Shown in pieces: positions 9,136 through 17,632 of a stretch of 64,000 nucleotides of DNA. The translations under genes and the position numbers were made by a program. Origin of the DNA: Chloroflexota bacterium. GTDB taxonomy: Bacteria > Chloroflexota > Anaerolineae > Anaerolineales > UBA11579. Where the stretch lies: the NCBI GenBank assembly GCA_019456165.1, contig VRUJ01000001.1, forward strand, positions 62,001 to 126,000, in the 5' to 3' direction. Every line of letters starts with the position of its first letter. Position 1 is the first letter of the stretch. A model generated the notes under the pieces. The model made no database searches. It was given only the letters and a program-made list of their open reading frames with translations, and was not told the DNA's origin.

Positions 9136-9958
9136 CGCAACAGGTATCCCCAATTACCATAGTGCCATCATCTGTAGGGATCATTTGCAAATGGCCGCCA
9201 TAGGCTGATTTCAACCGCTCCTCGGTGAAAACTTCCTGAGGTGTTCCAAATCCCAAAAGTTTGTGGTTTAGCAGCATGACATAATCAAAGCGTGCTGCCG
9301 CCATCCCCAAATCGTGGGTAGCGAGCATAACAGTTACGCCGCGCTTGTGCAATTCATCCAAGATTAAAAACACTTCTTCTTGGGAAGGCAAATCCAATCC
9401 AGAGAGTGGCTCATCCAACAAGAGCAATTCTGCCTCCTGAGCCAAGGTTTGGGCGATGAACATACGCTGTTGTTGGCCTGCGGATAATTCGTTTATTTGC
9501 CGTTCTGCCAAACCCTCCATACCAACCAATTCTAGGCAATGGCGCACCAATTCCCAATCCTCAGCTTTTGGCCGCCGCAGCATGCCCAGCTTGCCGGTGC
9601 GCCCCATCATGACCACGTCGGCTACACTGACTGGAAAGCTCCAATCCACCTCGCTGCGTTGGGGTACATATGCAATACAGATATGTCCCTGGGGTTGGTG
9701 ACCGGATACTCTCACTTCTCCAGAGCTTGCTTTCAGAACACCGGCGATCACTTTGAATAGCGTACTTTTTCCCGCTCCGTTCGGTCCTATTACGGCAACA
9801 CGGCTGCCGGTTTCGATATTAAAATCCACACCAGACAGAGCAGGCAGACCTTCATAACGCACATGCAGATCTTTCACCACGAGAAATGGCGTCTCATCCT
9901 GATGAGGGATATTGCGCAACATCCCCGCTGATTTACGTAAACGGTCAATCACTTTCAT
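9128..9958 (-). CDS. metal ABC transporter ATP-binding protein
   Basis: Nucleotide-binding subunit that powers the adjacent permease. It shows Walker A GPNGAGKST, Q-loop region YVPQRSEVDWSFPVSV, ABC signature LSAGQQQR, Walker B LLLLDEPLSGLD and the switch His in ATHDLG. The YVPQRxxxDWxFPVxVxDVV segment is typical of Zn/Mn transporters. The C-terminal tail ends DTCCDD, a Cys/Asp cluster that might touch metal (inference). It lies 89 bases behind the sulfatase-like gene and overlaps the permease start. Confidence 0.95.
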   Translation of the reverse strand: MKVIDRLRKSAGMLRNIPHQDETPFLVVKDLHVRYEGLPALSGVDFNIETGSRVAVIGPNGAGKSTLFKVIAGVLKASSGEVRVSGHQPQGHICIAYVPQRSEVDWSFPVSVADVVMMGRTGKLGMLRRPKAEDWELVRHCLELVGMEGLAERQINELSAGQQQRMFIAQTLAQEAELLLLDEPLSGLDLPSQEEVFLILDELHKRGVTVMLATHDLGMAAARFDYVMLLNHKLLGFGTPQEVFTEERLKSAYGGHLQMIPTDDGTMVIGDTCCDD

Positions 9959-10046
9959 AATACTCCAAACGATATTTTACCCCCAAAGCATATGTTCTCC
10001 TTTAAAAGAAGATTAATCACACCGCCTGCTGGTAAAGCGAAATAAT

Positions 10047-11774
10047 CTATTCAACTCTGATCACCAGTTCGGTAGTGATGTCTATTAAGTTATACGGCGA
10101 GTAAAAATCCGAGAAATAATACTCGTCATCCAACATTTCAAGATCCGCGCCAAAGTATTGGTTGAAAACTACTCGGAATGAGTTTATCGGTGATATCCCC
10201 GGGTAGAGTTGACCGCCGTCTCCTTCTGGGAGGTAATAAGCGTTCAAGATAGCCATTCGCTCTTGCAAATTGGCTAATTCCGGAATCCATCTCAAATATG
10301 CCCCAGGTCCATGGTCACTCTGAATGATGATTACTGGTGGTGTCTCAGACTTGGAAAATATTTCGTCGATGGCAGTCCGCAATTGAGAATTTACGAAAAT
10401 CAATTGATTCCGGTACCTGGAAATGTACTCCTCCCTGGTGCCATACAACCCTATGTAACCGGGACCATCATTGAGGTTATAGCTTCTATTCATAATGCGA
10501 TTCGAGCCATCTGCCTCAAAAATGAAGGGTGGGTGTGGAGCCATGATGTGAGCGAAAACGAAATAACTGCCGGGTTTATCTGCAAACTCTGCTAAGTTTT
10601 CAAACGCGAAGAGCGTTCGCTTCCGGTGGGCTTCAAATGCATCCTCGGTTGATTCCAGGTAGACTATATTTGAAAATAATAGCGGTTCCAACACTGTTGT
10701 TTCGAGCAGTAAAATATCAAACATGTGCAATGTTAGCGGGATTCCAAACATCTCTACCTGCATCCTACCGCTTGAAACGGAATTTTCTGCTTCAGGGTAT
10801 TTATAATGATCGGCATCACGTATTTCCGAGAACCAACTTCCGGACCTAAAACTCACGGTCTGGTAGCCGAATTGTTCCAGGTATCTGCGCACACTGTTAT
10901 CTACTATTAAATTGTACAGAGGATAGCGGTCTCTAGAATTAATTCCCATGATCTCAGTCAAATAGTTAACGTAATCCATATTCAATGAGGAGGCCAGGGA
11001 AAGACTGGTTTGTGGATAGTTGGCATAACTCTGATCAGCGATGTAAAAATCGCGCTCAGTCAAATAATCCAGGGTTTCGTCATTCTCAAATCCGTAAATA
11101 TCAGCAAGTACATCAGCCCGTCCGTAGGCATCAAGGATAATGTAATAGATATCCGGAGGGTTTACGACCGTATCTTGATCCTCCCCGAGGTTGATTTCTA
11201 CGATTTGGTTTTCACTTAGTTCAGGTTGGATAAAAAAAGATACCAGTGTGTAAATTGGGAAGGCCAACGCGGCAACTGCAACCCAATTCAATAGTATGTT
11301 GAACTCACGCGCATCTTTAAGCTTGGATAAAACCAACCAGACTGCCAAAACATATATTAGCGCCCAAATAATTAACAATCTGCGAGCATCAGCAAACATA
11401 TTGCGGGTGATTTGCCAATCTTGGATGAGCGCTTGAACGTGCCCATAGGAGAAAAACAGTATCAATCCGCAGGTGACCAGAATAGCAGACCTGTAGTTAT
11501 CCTTGAAAAGTAACTTTAATATTATCCATAATAGACTTGTGAAAATTAAGGAGGCGATGACCGCTGGAATGGAATCCACCAGGACGATATCACCTAGGTT
11601 AGTTGATAATAAAGTTAAAATCGGGTAAAGGGCAAATAAAAAAGGATGAAGACTACGTGTATTCACGGATTTCCTCAGATTGTAGAATTTGAAGCGAATG
11701 ATACGCAGTAGGTTTTTCCTGCTTAGATTTTTTATATAATACCACCAAGCACGAGAAAAAATCCGTATGGACAA
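10047..11774 (-). CDS. membrane-anchored sulfatase/phosphoethanolamine-transferase-like protein
   Basis: 575 residues. The N-terminal part (to about 190) has about five membrane segments. The rest is an alkaline-phosphatase-superfamily domain facing outward: DIYYIILDAYGRAD (first metal Asp), ANYPQTSLSLASSLN (candidate nucleophile Thr/Ser), AHIMAPHPPF and IIQSDHGPG (metal Asp-His). This layout resembles LtaS and phosphoethanolamine transferases, so transfer of a phospho-group to lipid or glycan is possible; the substrate cannot be told. The start is a TTG 14 bases after the metal-binding protein gene. It splits an otherwise standard metal transporter operon. Confidence 0.8.
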   Translation of the reverse strand: MSIRIFSRAWWYYIKNLSRKNLLRIIRFKFYNLRKSVNTRSLHPFLFALYPILTLLSTNLGDIVLVDSIPAVIASLIFTSLLWIILKLLFKDNYRSAILVTCGLILFFSYGHVQALIQDWQITRNMFADARRLLIIWALIYVLAVWLVLSKLKDAREFNILLNWVAVAALAFPIYTLVSFFIQPELSENQIVEINLGEDQDTVVNPPDIYYIILDAYGRADVLADIYGFENDETLDYLTERDFYIADQSYANYPQTSLSLASSLNMDYVNYLTEIMGINSRDRYPLYNLIVDNSVRRYLEQFGYQTVSFRSGSWFSEIRDADHYKYPEAENSVSSGRMQVEMFGIPLTLHMFDILLLETTVLEPLLFSNIVYLESTEDAFEAHRKRTLFAFENLAEFADKPGSYFVFAHIMAPHPPFIFEADGSNRIMNRSYNLNDGPGYIGLYGTREEYISRYRNQLIFVNSQLRTAIDEIFSKSETPPVIIIQSDHGPGAYLRWIPELANLQERMAILNAYYLPEGDGGQLYPGISPINSFRVVFNQYFGADLEMLDDEYYFSDFYSPYNLIDITTELVIRVE

Positions 11775-11788
11775 GATATGGATCGTCC

Positions 11789-12724
11789 CTACTTTAAAGC
11801 CTTTACAATTGCAGATATATTGAAACGCATCATTTCCAAATACGTAGACGCGGGGCCATCCTGGATGCTCAATGAGCCAGTATAGACGAACACCAGATCA
11901 ATCCCTGTATCCTCGGCCACACGTTGAGCCAAGTTTGAATTGACCGTCTCACTCACAAATATGGCAGGTACATTATATTCTTCAATAGCAGTTTCGAATT
12001 CTACCATTTCTTGCGCAGAAGGTTCGGATAACGTGCTATATCCAGGGATCAGAGCGCCCACTAACTCAAAACCATAGCGTTCAGCCAGGTAACCAAAAGC
12101 ATCGTGGTCGGTCAACAGCAAACGATTCTCCGGGGGAATTTCTGCCACTTGATCAATAATCCACTCATCTAATTCCTGTAGTTCGGCAAGATACGAAGAT
12201 GCATTAGCCTCGTATGTGCCTATATTAGCAGGATCTAACTCACTCAACACTGATGTGATATTGCTTACCCAGATTCGCACATTGCTGGGATCTAACCACA
12301 CATGAGGGTCAATCCCCCCACTCTCAGCATCACCTCCAAGAGCTATATGATCCACTCCTTCTGAGACCGAAACCAAGCGCAATTCCTGATCAACATTCTG
12401 CAAAATAGAATCCATAAAATCTTCCAAGCCAAAACCGCTGACAAAGACCACATCAGCTTCCACAACCGCGACTACATCCAGAGGTTGCGGCTCGAAAGTG
12501 TGCGGATCAATACCCTGAGGAAGTAAAGTTGTCAATTCTATAACTTCGCCCCCGATCTGTGAAACGACATCAGCGACGATGTTAGTTGTAGCAACGACCC
12601 TGAGTTTATTTTCGTCATGCTCAACTTCGCTGCCACCACACGCGGTTAATCCCACGATTAGTAATATGACTATGCTCAGAAGCATGGCAGTATGAATTCG
12701 ATTAGTAATGATGTTATTCTTCAC
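11789..12724 (-). CDS. metal ABC transporter substrate-binding lipoprotein (ZnuA/TroA family)
   Basis: Cluster A-I binding protein that delivers Zn or Mn to the permease. GTG start, hydrophobic signal with lipobox LTAC. Metal ligands seen: His in LLPQGIDPHTFEP, His in GIDPHVWLDP and His in LTDHDAFGYL (a His at the third position favours zinc over the Glu of PsaA-type Mn proteins). The usual fourth ligand, an acidic residue near the end, falls at VYTGSLS, where Gly replaces Asp. There is no His-rich loop. First gene of the operon with the sulfatase-like gene, ATPase and permease. The 49-bp gap upstream is very AT-rich and probably holds the promoter. Confidence 0.9.
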   Translation of the reverse strand: MKNNIITNRIHTAMLLSIVILLIVGLTACGGSEVEHDENKLRVVATTNIVADVVSQIGGEVIELTTLLPQGIDPHTFEPQPLDVVAVVEADVVFVSGFGLEDFMDSILQNVDQELRLVSVSEGVDHIALGGDAESGGIDPHVWLDPSNVRIWVSNITSVLSELDPANIGTYEANASSYLAELQELDEWIIDQVAEIPPENRLLLTDHDAFGYLAERYGFELVGALIPGYSTLSEPSAQEMVEFETAIEEYNVPAIFVSETVNSNLAQRVAEDTGIDLVFVYTGSLSIQDGPASTYLEMMRFNISAIVKALK

Positions 12725-12772
12725 AATATTGATTGCAATGTGTTATATAATAGTAATATATATTGTATTATT

Positions 12773-13441
12773 TCATCTAGACCAAGAATTGCTATCCCAA
12801 CCCTGCTCACCGCGCAAAGGCACAAAAGAAACCCTAGTGAGATTATCATGGGTAAACTTTTCGCCGGCCCGCCGCCAGCGTTGCAAACGCTGCCCGCCCG
12901 ACCCGCCTACAGGAAGAATCAGGATACCCCCATCAGAGAGTTGTTCCAATAATAGGCTCGGTGCCTGTGGGGCTGCCGCCGCAACGATAATGGCATCAAA
13001 AGGGGCTTCTTCAGGCAGCCCAAGCGATCCATCGCTGCACTTCACGTGCACGTTATCCAAAGAAAGCTCATTTAGGATATGCTCCGCGCTCTCAGCCAGC
13101 GAGGCATGCCGTTCAAGGGTGTACACCTTGCGTGCCAAATAGCCCAATATTGCTGCTGAGTATCCGGAACCAGTGCCGACCTCAAGAACTTTCTCATCCC
13201 CTTCTAAATTAAGAAGTTCGATCATTAAGGCAACAACATACGGTTGCGAGATAGTCTGCGATTCCCCAATTGCTAGAGGGCCATCTGCATAAGCCAGATG
13301 CTGGTCACTTTGGTGCACAAATTTGTGTCGCGGAATAGTTCCCATAGCTTCCAAAACCCGGCGGTCCTTTATTTGACGCGCTGCTAGCTGCTCTGACACC
13401 ATCTGCTTGCGCTGCTCTTCAAAAGAAAGCGGCCCTTTCAT
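12773..13441 (-). CDS. pcm: protein-L-isoaspartate O-methyltransferase
   Basis: Repairs damaged proteins by methylating isoaspartyl residues with SAM. The ATG at 13441 is chosen because it follows the RNHCP gene's TGA by one base and begins the family's usual N-terminus (MKGPLSFEEQRKQMV). SAM motif I is VLEVGTGSGYSAAILG, preceded by the family signature AYADGPLAIGESQTISQPYVVA. The C-terminus has ILILPVGG with GGQRLQRWRR. At 222 residues the size is normal. It is probably co-transcribed with the RNHCP gene. Confidence 0.94.
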   Translation of the reverse strand: MKGPLSFEEQRKQMVSEQLAARQIKDRRVLEAMGTIPRHKFVHQSDQHLAYADGPLAIGESQTISQPYVVALMIELLNLEGDEKVLEVGTGSGYSAAILGYLARKVYTLERHASLAESAEHILNELSLDNVHVKCSDGSLGLPEEAPFDAIIVAAAAPQAPSLLLEQLSDGGILILPVGGSGGQRLQRWRRAGEKFTHDNLTRVSFVPLRGEQGWDSNSWSR

Positions 13442-13442
13442 A

Positions 13443-13754
13443 TCACACTTCCCTGCCTTGGTCTGCAGCGATCCGCAAAACAATCTCAAAATCGTCATTC
13501 TCCGCGGTCTTATTTCTTTTCTCAATACCGCATTCAACACAACGGTGCACGAGGCGGAATTCACCAGAATGGCCTTCAACCCTCACTGGTTCCATCATTC
13601 CTCCGCAGAGTTCCTCGCGGTCACCGGGATTTATATCCACATGCTTACTCCAAAGGCACGCTGGGCAGTGATTGGTATAACCGCTCCCTTCTACTCTATG
13701 CCCACAGTTCTCACATATAAAATCTTCTCTTGTACGCTGAAAACTTTTCGACAT
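13443..13754 (-). CDS. RNHCP domain protein
   Basis: Small putative zinc protein of unknown function. The ATG at 13754 is preferred because GGGGAAG lies about 7 bases ahead. The sequence has CENCGHRV, then the family core TNHCPACLWSKHVD with PGDREELCGGMMEP, and a second pair HRCVECGIEK, giving enough Cys for one or two zinc sites. The domain is known mainly from short bacterial proteins with no assigned role; RNA or nucleic-acid binding is a guess. Directly followed by pcm. Confidence 0.85.
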   Translation of the reverse strand: MSKSFQRTREDFICENCGHRVEGSGYTNHCPACLWSKHVDINPGDREELCGGMMEPVRVEGHSGEFRLVHRCVECGIEKRNKTAENDDFEIVLRIAADQGREV

Positions 13755-13805
13755 TGTCAACTTCCCCATTTATTTTACCTTACGTTCTAACGGTGTGGTA
13801 AATCG

Positions 13806-14108
13806 TTACAATTGAAACCCACCGATTGCAGGAATGACCTTATAATCAAAGTTCTCAACAAAATCGTCTAATTGATTTCCCAGCTCTTGCCATCCCGAAG
13901 AAACCAATATACGTTGCGCCAGGCTTAGGTTTTTTAAACTAGCTTCAGCCATCATGCGGGGTTGTTCACCATACACAGTCAACCAAGCCTCACTCAGATT
14001 CAATCCCATTTTTTCAAGCGCAGGCAGAAACTTGCGAATGTGGAATTCGAAATACTCTTCCTCACGACCAGAGCGGATGTCCCAGGTCATTAACAGTTTC
14101 ACTGGCAT
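13806..14108 (-). CDS. hypothetical small protein, about 100 residues
   Basis: Not recognised. ATG at 14108 chosen over the TTG at 14117; AGGA lies upstream. The chain begins with a beta strand MPVKLLMTWDI followed by a helix REEEYFEFHIRKFLPALEKMG and further strand-helix units, resembling a dimeric alpha-beta barrel (ferredoxin-like) fold such as NIPSNAP/EthD proteins (inference). It lies between the MBL-fold gene and the RNHCP gene on the same strand. Confidence 0.7.
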   Translation of the reverse strand: MPVKLLMTWDIRSGREEEYFEFHIRKFLPALEKMGLNLSEAWLTVYGEQPRMMAEASLKNLSLAQRILVSSGWQELGNQLDDFVENFDYKVIPAIGGFQL

Positions 14109-14127
14109 TTTTGGCAACTATCCTGGT

Positions 14128-14766
14128 CTATTGTTCATATGATAAGAGCACAACCCTAGGTTCTTCCGGGATTCCGCTGCGGGTAATTTTCAATGAATCC
14201 TGAGGTTCCACTTTCTTACCCAGCCCCATTTCTTTCAAGAACTGGTTGATCTGGTTTAATTTGATCTCTGTTGCGGGCGTTTTGTAATGCATGGGGATCA
14301 CAATGCCCGGCTCAAGCAGGCTGATTACCTCAGCAGCTTTGGCCGCATTCAAACCACCTCCGCCGCCCACAGGAACCAGCAGTATATTTACAGTGCCAAA
14401 AGCCTCGATCACCGAGCGGCTAGGTATAGATTTAATATCCCCGAGGTGCACCACATTTACTCCATTGTAATCAAACCCAAAAGCCATATTCCTCTTTTTA
14501 TTCTTCGCGGCTTTACCTGTGGATACGCCTGTCAAAAACACACCCCCGATCTCATACTCTCCCGGCCCGGTAATCTGCCAGGAAGAACCCTTGACCGCTT
14601 TAACGTAATTGTGCCCAGGAGCGTCGTGGCTTATTGTGAGGATATCGGCCTTTATCGAGAGCGGTTTGTACCCAACCTCGGCGCTATCAAAGGGGTCCGT
14701 GACCACAGTCGCCATATTGCGTTCCGTGATGCGGAAACAAGAATGTCCATACCAAGTGATTTCCAT
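14128..14766 (-). CDS. MBL-fold (UPF0173-like) metal-dependent hydrolase
   Basis: Metallo-beta-lactamase fold protein of the short UlaG/UPF0173 type. Features: MEITWYGHSCFRI at the N-terminus, DPFDS, and TISHDAPGHN in place of the usual HxHxDH motif (partly degenerate: HDAPGH), then VVHLGDI and PMHYKTP near the end. Related proteins are found across Chloroflexota and their substrates are mostly unknown. First gene of a minus-strand run; a divergent gene starts 66 bases upstream. Confidence 0.82.
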   Translation of the reverse strand: MEITWYGHSCFRITERNMATVVTDPFDSAEVGYKPLSIKADILTISHDAPGHNYVKAVKGSSWQITGPGEYEIGGVFLTGVSTGKAAKNKKRNMAFGFDYNGVNVVHLGDIKSIPSRSVIEAFGTVNILLVPVGGGGGLNAAKAAEVISLLEPGIVIPMHYKTPATEIKLNQINQFLKEMGLGKKVEPQDSLKITRSGIPEEPRVVLLSYEQ

Positions 14767-14831
14767 GCAGCCTCCAATACAGTATAAATTATATCATTGC
14801 CTGACTGAATACCAAACCGTATAATATCTAC

Positions 14832-15602
14832 ATGTCTAGCATAGAATTCACGGAGACAACTACCGCTGGCGGGGAAGTCGAAAAGCTGTCAGACGATAGT
14901 TGGCGTTTGAGCTTGCCCCCCGGCTCGAGTGGAGAATACCGGCTAGCCCAACTCGACGATTATGCTGGGTTATCCCGCAAGCAATTTCCGTGGCAACCAC
15001 CTGTGAAAATCCGCTTACGCGCTCGCGCCTCTGCGCACACCATCCCCGGCACATGGGGCTTCGGCTTGTGGAACGACCCTATCAGCTTCTCCCTGGGATT
15101 GGGTGGAGGGATCCGGCGATTACCCGCGCTGCCCAACACGGCCTGGTTCTTCTTCGCCTCGCCTCACAACCATCTCTCCTTGCGAGATGATCTACCTGCC
15201 CAAGGCGCTTTGGCTGCTACATTCAACTCTCCGGCCATTCCTGCGCTGCTGCTGGGATTTGGCGCTCCAATATTGCCACTTCTAGCCTGGCCGCCAGCAG
15301 CGCGCCTATTGCGCCGAGTGGGACGCAGATTGATGCATCAAGATGCTGCCAGCATATCTGCTTCACTCACCGAGTGGCACACCTATGCGCTGGATTGGCA
15401 GCCAGGCAAGGTAACATTCAAAATTGATGATGAAGTCATCTATTCAACCAATATCGCGCCGCGCCATCCACTGGGCGTGGTGATCTGGTTGGATAACCAG
15501 TATGCCGCCCTTCCGCCCAATGGCCGCCTGGCTTACGGTACCTTGCCAAATGACCAACCCACCTGGATTGAAATCGAAGCCCTCTCCCTCACAATCCCGT
15601 AG
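14832..15602 (+). CDS. GH16/laminarinase-like beta-sandwich protein without visible catalytic motif
   Basis: 256 residues, no signal peptide. The segment WHTYALDWQPGKVTFKIDDEVIYSTN is characteristic of the concanavalin-like fold of glycoside hydrolase family 16, and PGTWGFGLWNDP fits an earlier strand. The family's catalytic ExDxxE signature is not visible, so it may bind rather than cut glycans. A hydrophobic insert at about 145-165 (ALLLGFGAPILPLLAWPP) is unusual for this fold. It is followed directly by a strong terminator and then the glycosyltransferase cluster. Confidence 0.65.
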   Translation: MSSIEFTETTTAGGEVEKLSDDSWRLSLPPGSSGEYRLAQLDDYAGLSRKQFPWQPPVKIRLRARASAHTIPGTWGFGLWNDPISFSLGLGGGIRRLPALPNTAWFFFASPHNHLSLRDDLPAQGALAATFNSPAIPALLLGFGAPILPLLAWPPAARLLRRVGRRLMHQDAASISASLTEWHTYALDWQPGKVTFKIDDEVIYSTNIAPRHPLGVVIWLDNQYAALPPNGRLAYGTLPNDQPTWIEIEALSLTIP

Positions 15603-15630
15603 GGGCGATGCGCTGCATCGCCCTTTTTTT
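15603..15630 (+). terminator. intrinsic terminator after the GH16-like gene
   Basis: Inverted repeat GGGCGATGC-gct-GCATCGCCC, 9 bp with a 3-base loop, followed by seven T. It begins one base after the stop codon (TAG at 15600-15602). Its stem resembles the palindrome at 39860-39887. Confidence 0.85.
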
Positions 15631-15713
15631 ACCACCCTCATCGCGCCCAGATACATCTGATCGCTGGGGTGTGGGTGTGAGTGAGGTTTAAATAATGTTA
15701 TCATTATTCAATC

Positions 15714-16730
15714 ATGACCCGTATATGCCTGATCCCCCATGTTCAAGGCATCGGAGGCACCGTCAGCTTTCGCCACAAGTTTGCCGCAGGCCTGCAAGCG
15801 CGCGGCATAGATGTGTGCTACGACCTAGACGATACCCCTTACGATGCCATCCTGCTGACCAACAGCACCCGCCAACTGGGAAAGCTATGGCGCGCCAGGC
15901 AGCGCGGCGTGCCCATCATCCAACGCCTGGACGGCATCAATTGGGCGCACCGCGTAAAACCCACCGGGCTGCGCCACTACCTGCGCTCAGAATACGGCAA
16001 CTGGCTGATGGCCTTCATCCGCAGACGATTAGCTACTGGCATTGTCTATCAAAGCCAATTCGTGGTTCGGCGCTGGGAACACGTTTACGGCCCCACCCCG
16101 ATCCCTCACTGGGTTGTGCATAACGGCGTGGATTTGGAAATCTACGCCCCGGACGGCCCCCACCAACGCTCAGCGGAAACGTACCGTTTGTTGGTGGTCG
16201 AAGGCAGCCTGGGAGGCGGCCACGAGATCGGGCTATGCAATGCAGTCCAGCTCGCCAAGCTTCTCGCTCAGGAGCTTGACCTTCCCCTCGAATTAATGGT
16301 CGTTGGAAGGGTGCCGGAAAAAGCGCAAAAATATTGGCAAGAGCGCGCCGGAATTCCCATTCACTGGGCTGGAATTGTGCCGCCAGAGAGCATCCCAGAA
16401 ATTGACCGTTCTGCCCATGCCTTATTTTCCGCGGAGTTAAACCCCCCCTGTCCAAATTCTGTCATTGAAGCCCTGGCCTGCGGCTTGCCTGTAGTAGCTT
16501 TCGATACCGGCTCATTAAGTGAATTGGTGGCTGGCGGTGCGGGGCGGTTAACAGCATACGGAAGCGACCCCTTCAAAATGGGTTCCCCTGATTTCTCACC
16601 CCTCGTCGAAGCAGCAGTGGAAGTAGTGGGGAATCAAAAACGCTTTCGGGCTGCCGCACGGGCGCGTGCAGCCGCAAATTTTAGTCTGGAAAAGATGGTG
16701 GACGGCTACTTACAAGCGCTGGTAAACTAG
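15714..16730 (+). CDS. glycosyltransferase, GT4 family
   Basis: GT-B fold retaining glycosyltransferase. N-terminal domain MTRICLIPHVQGIGGTVSFRHKF contains the Gly-rich acceptor-side loop; the hinge has VVHNGVDLEIYAP, and the C-terminal domain carries the donor-binding motif NSVIEALACGLPVVAFDTGSLSELV. The substrate cannot be assigned. No membrane segment. First of three GT4 genes in this stretch with a FkbM methyltransferase, suggesting synthesis of a surface polysaccharide or glycolipid. Confidence 0.9.
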   Translation: MTRICLIPHVQGIGGTVSFRHKFAAGLQARGIDVCYDLDDTPYDAILLTNSTRQLGKLWRARQRGVPIIQRLDGINWAHRVKPTGLRHYLRSEYGNWLMAFIRRRLATGIVYQSQFVVRRWEHVYGPTPIPHWVVHNGVDLEIYAPDGPHQRSAETYRLLVVEGSLGGGHEIGLCNAVQLAKLLAQELDLPLELMVVGRVPEKAQKYWQERAGIPIHWAGIVPPESIPEIDRSAHALFSAELNPPCPNSVIEALACGLPVVAFDTGSLSELVAGGAGRLTAYGSDPFKMGSPDFSPLVEAAVEVVGNQKRFRAAARARAAANFSLEKMVDGYLQALVN

Positions 16731-16774
16731 GGGCATTGATCAACCCACAATCAAGTTTTATCAAATAACATTTA

Positions 16775-17632
16775 ATGACCAAACCGTTATTATCAATTGC
16801 AGCTTTTGCAGCCCGTTGGCTTCCTGCGAGCGTTCAAAAAGTAATTTACCGCTCTGGCCCTTTGGCTAAATTTATTCGCGCCAGGCTCAATAAGGCTCAT
16901 CCCTCAGGAATCATGGAATTCACAGTTGCCGGTGGAGCACTGGCCGGAAGGCGTTTAATGCTAGATTATAGAACTGAGAAATATTTATGGTTGGGCACTT
17001 ATGAACTCGAGCTTACCTCTGCCCTGCAAGAATTAGTTGCCGCTGGGATGATTGTATATGATGTTGGCGCCAATCTCGGCTACATGAGCCTAATATTGGC
17101 GGATATTGTTGGAGAGAGCGGTCGGGTTTTTGCATTCGAAGCCTTGCCGTCTAACGTAAAACGCTTTCAAGCCAACCTGGACATCAATCCACAGGTTTCG
17201 AATATCGAAATTGTTCCTAAGGCAGTCGCCGACTCATCTGGGACAGTTGAGTTCAAGGTGCACGAATCGCATGCCGCGGGAAAAGTCGATGGTTCTGCAG
17301 GTAGAGAAGAATCCTATCTTGAGCGTTTAGAAGTTCCGGCGATTTCTCTGGATGATTTCGTATTCTCTCAGGGACAACCGCCTCCACAAATTGTGAAAAT
17401 GGATATTGAAGGTGGGGAAGTTCTAGCCCTACCCGGCATGCAGCGGATACTTGAGCAGCACCAACCCTTGCTTTTCTTAGAACTCCACGGCCCGGAAGCG
17501 AAACTGATTGCCTGGGAAATATTGACGTCAATTGGGTACACATTCCATGAAATAAGCTCACCCTACCCAGCAGTTGCATCACTAGAGACAGATGAATGGG
17601 TATCTTATTTGTTAGCCAGGCATCCCAAATGA
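16775..17632 (+). CDS. FkbM family SAM-dependent methyltransferase
   Basis: Likely O-methylates a sugar or other hydroxyl group. SAM motif I VYDVGANLGYMSLILA, then VFAFEALPSNVKRFQANLDIN, ISLDDFV and KMDIEGGEVLALPG, all typical of the FkbM family. A basic, slightly hydrophobic N-terminal 45 residues precedes the fold. The stop overlaps the next glycosyltransferase start (ATGA), so the two are coupled and the methyl group may be added to the glycan made here (inference). Confidence 0.9.
   Translation: MTKPLLSIAAFAARWLPASVQKVIYRSGPLAKFIRARLNKAHPSGIMEFTVAGGALAGRRLMLDYRTEKYLWLGTYELELTSALQELVAAGMIVYDVGANLGYMSLILADIVGESGRVFAFEALPSNVKRFQANLDINPQVSNIEIVPKAVADSSGTVEFKVHESHAAGKVDGSAGREESYLERLEVPAISLDDFVFSQGQPPPQIVKMDIEGGEVLALPGMQRILEQHQPLLFLELHGPEAKLIAWEILTSIGYTFHEISSPYPAVASLETDEWVSYLLARHPK

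Noticed and set aside
12722-12772. Zur- or MntR-type operator before the metal-binding protein
   Set aside because: The gap is so AT-rich that dyads such as the ATTGCAAT and TTATATAATA stretches cannot be told from chance without genome-wide comparison.
12852-12900. GC-rich inverted repeat CAGCGTT/AACGCTG
   Set aside because: Lies inside the pcm coding sequence and reads as normal protein, so it is probably chance.
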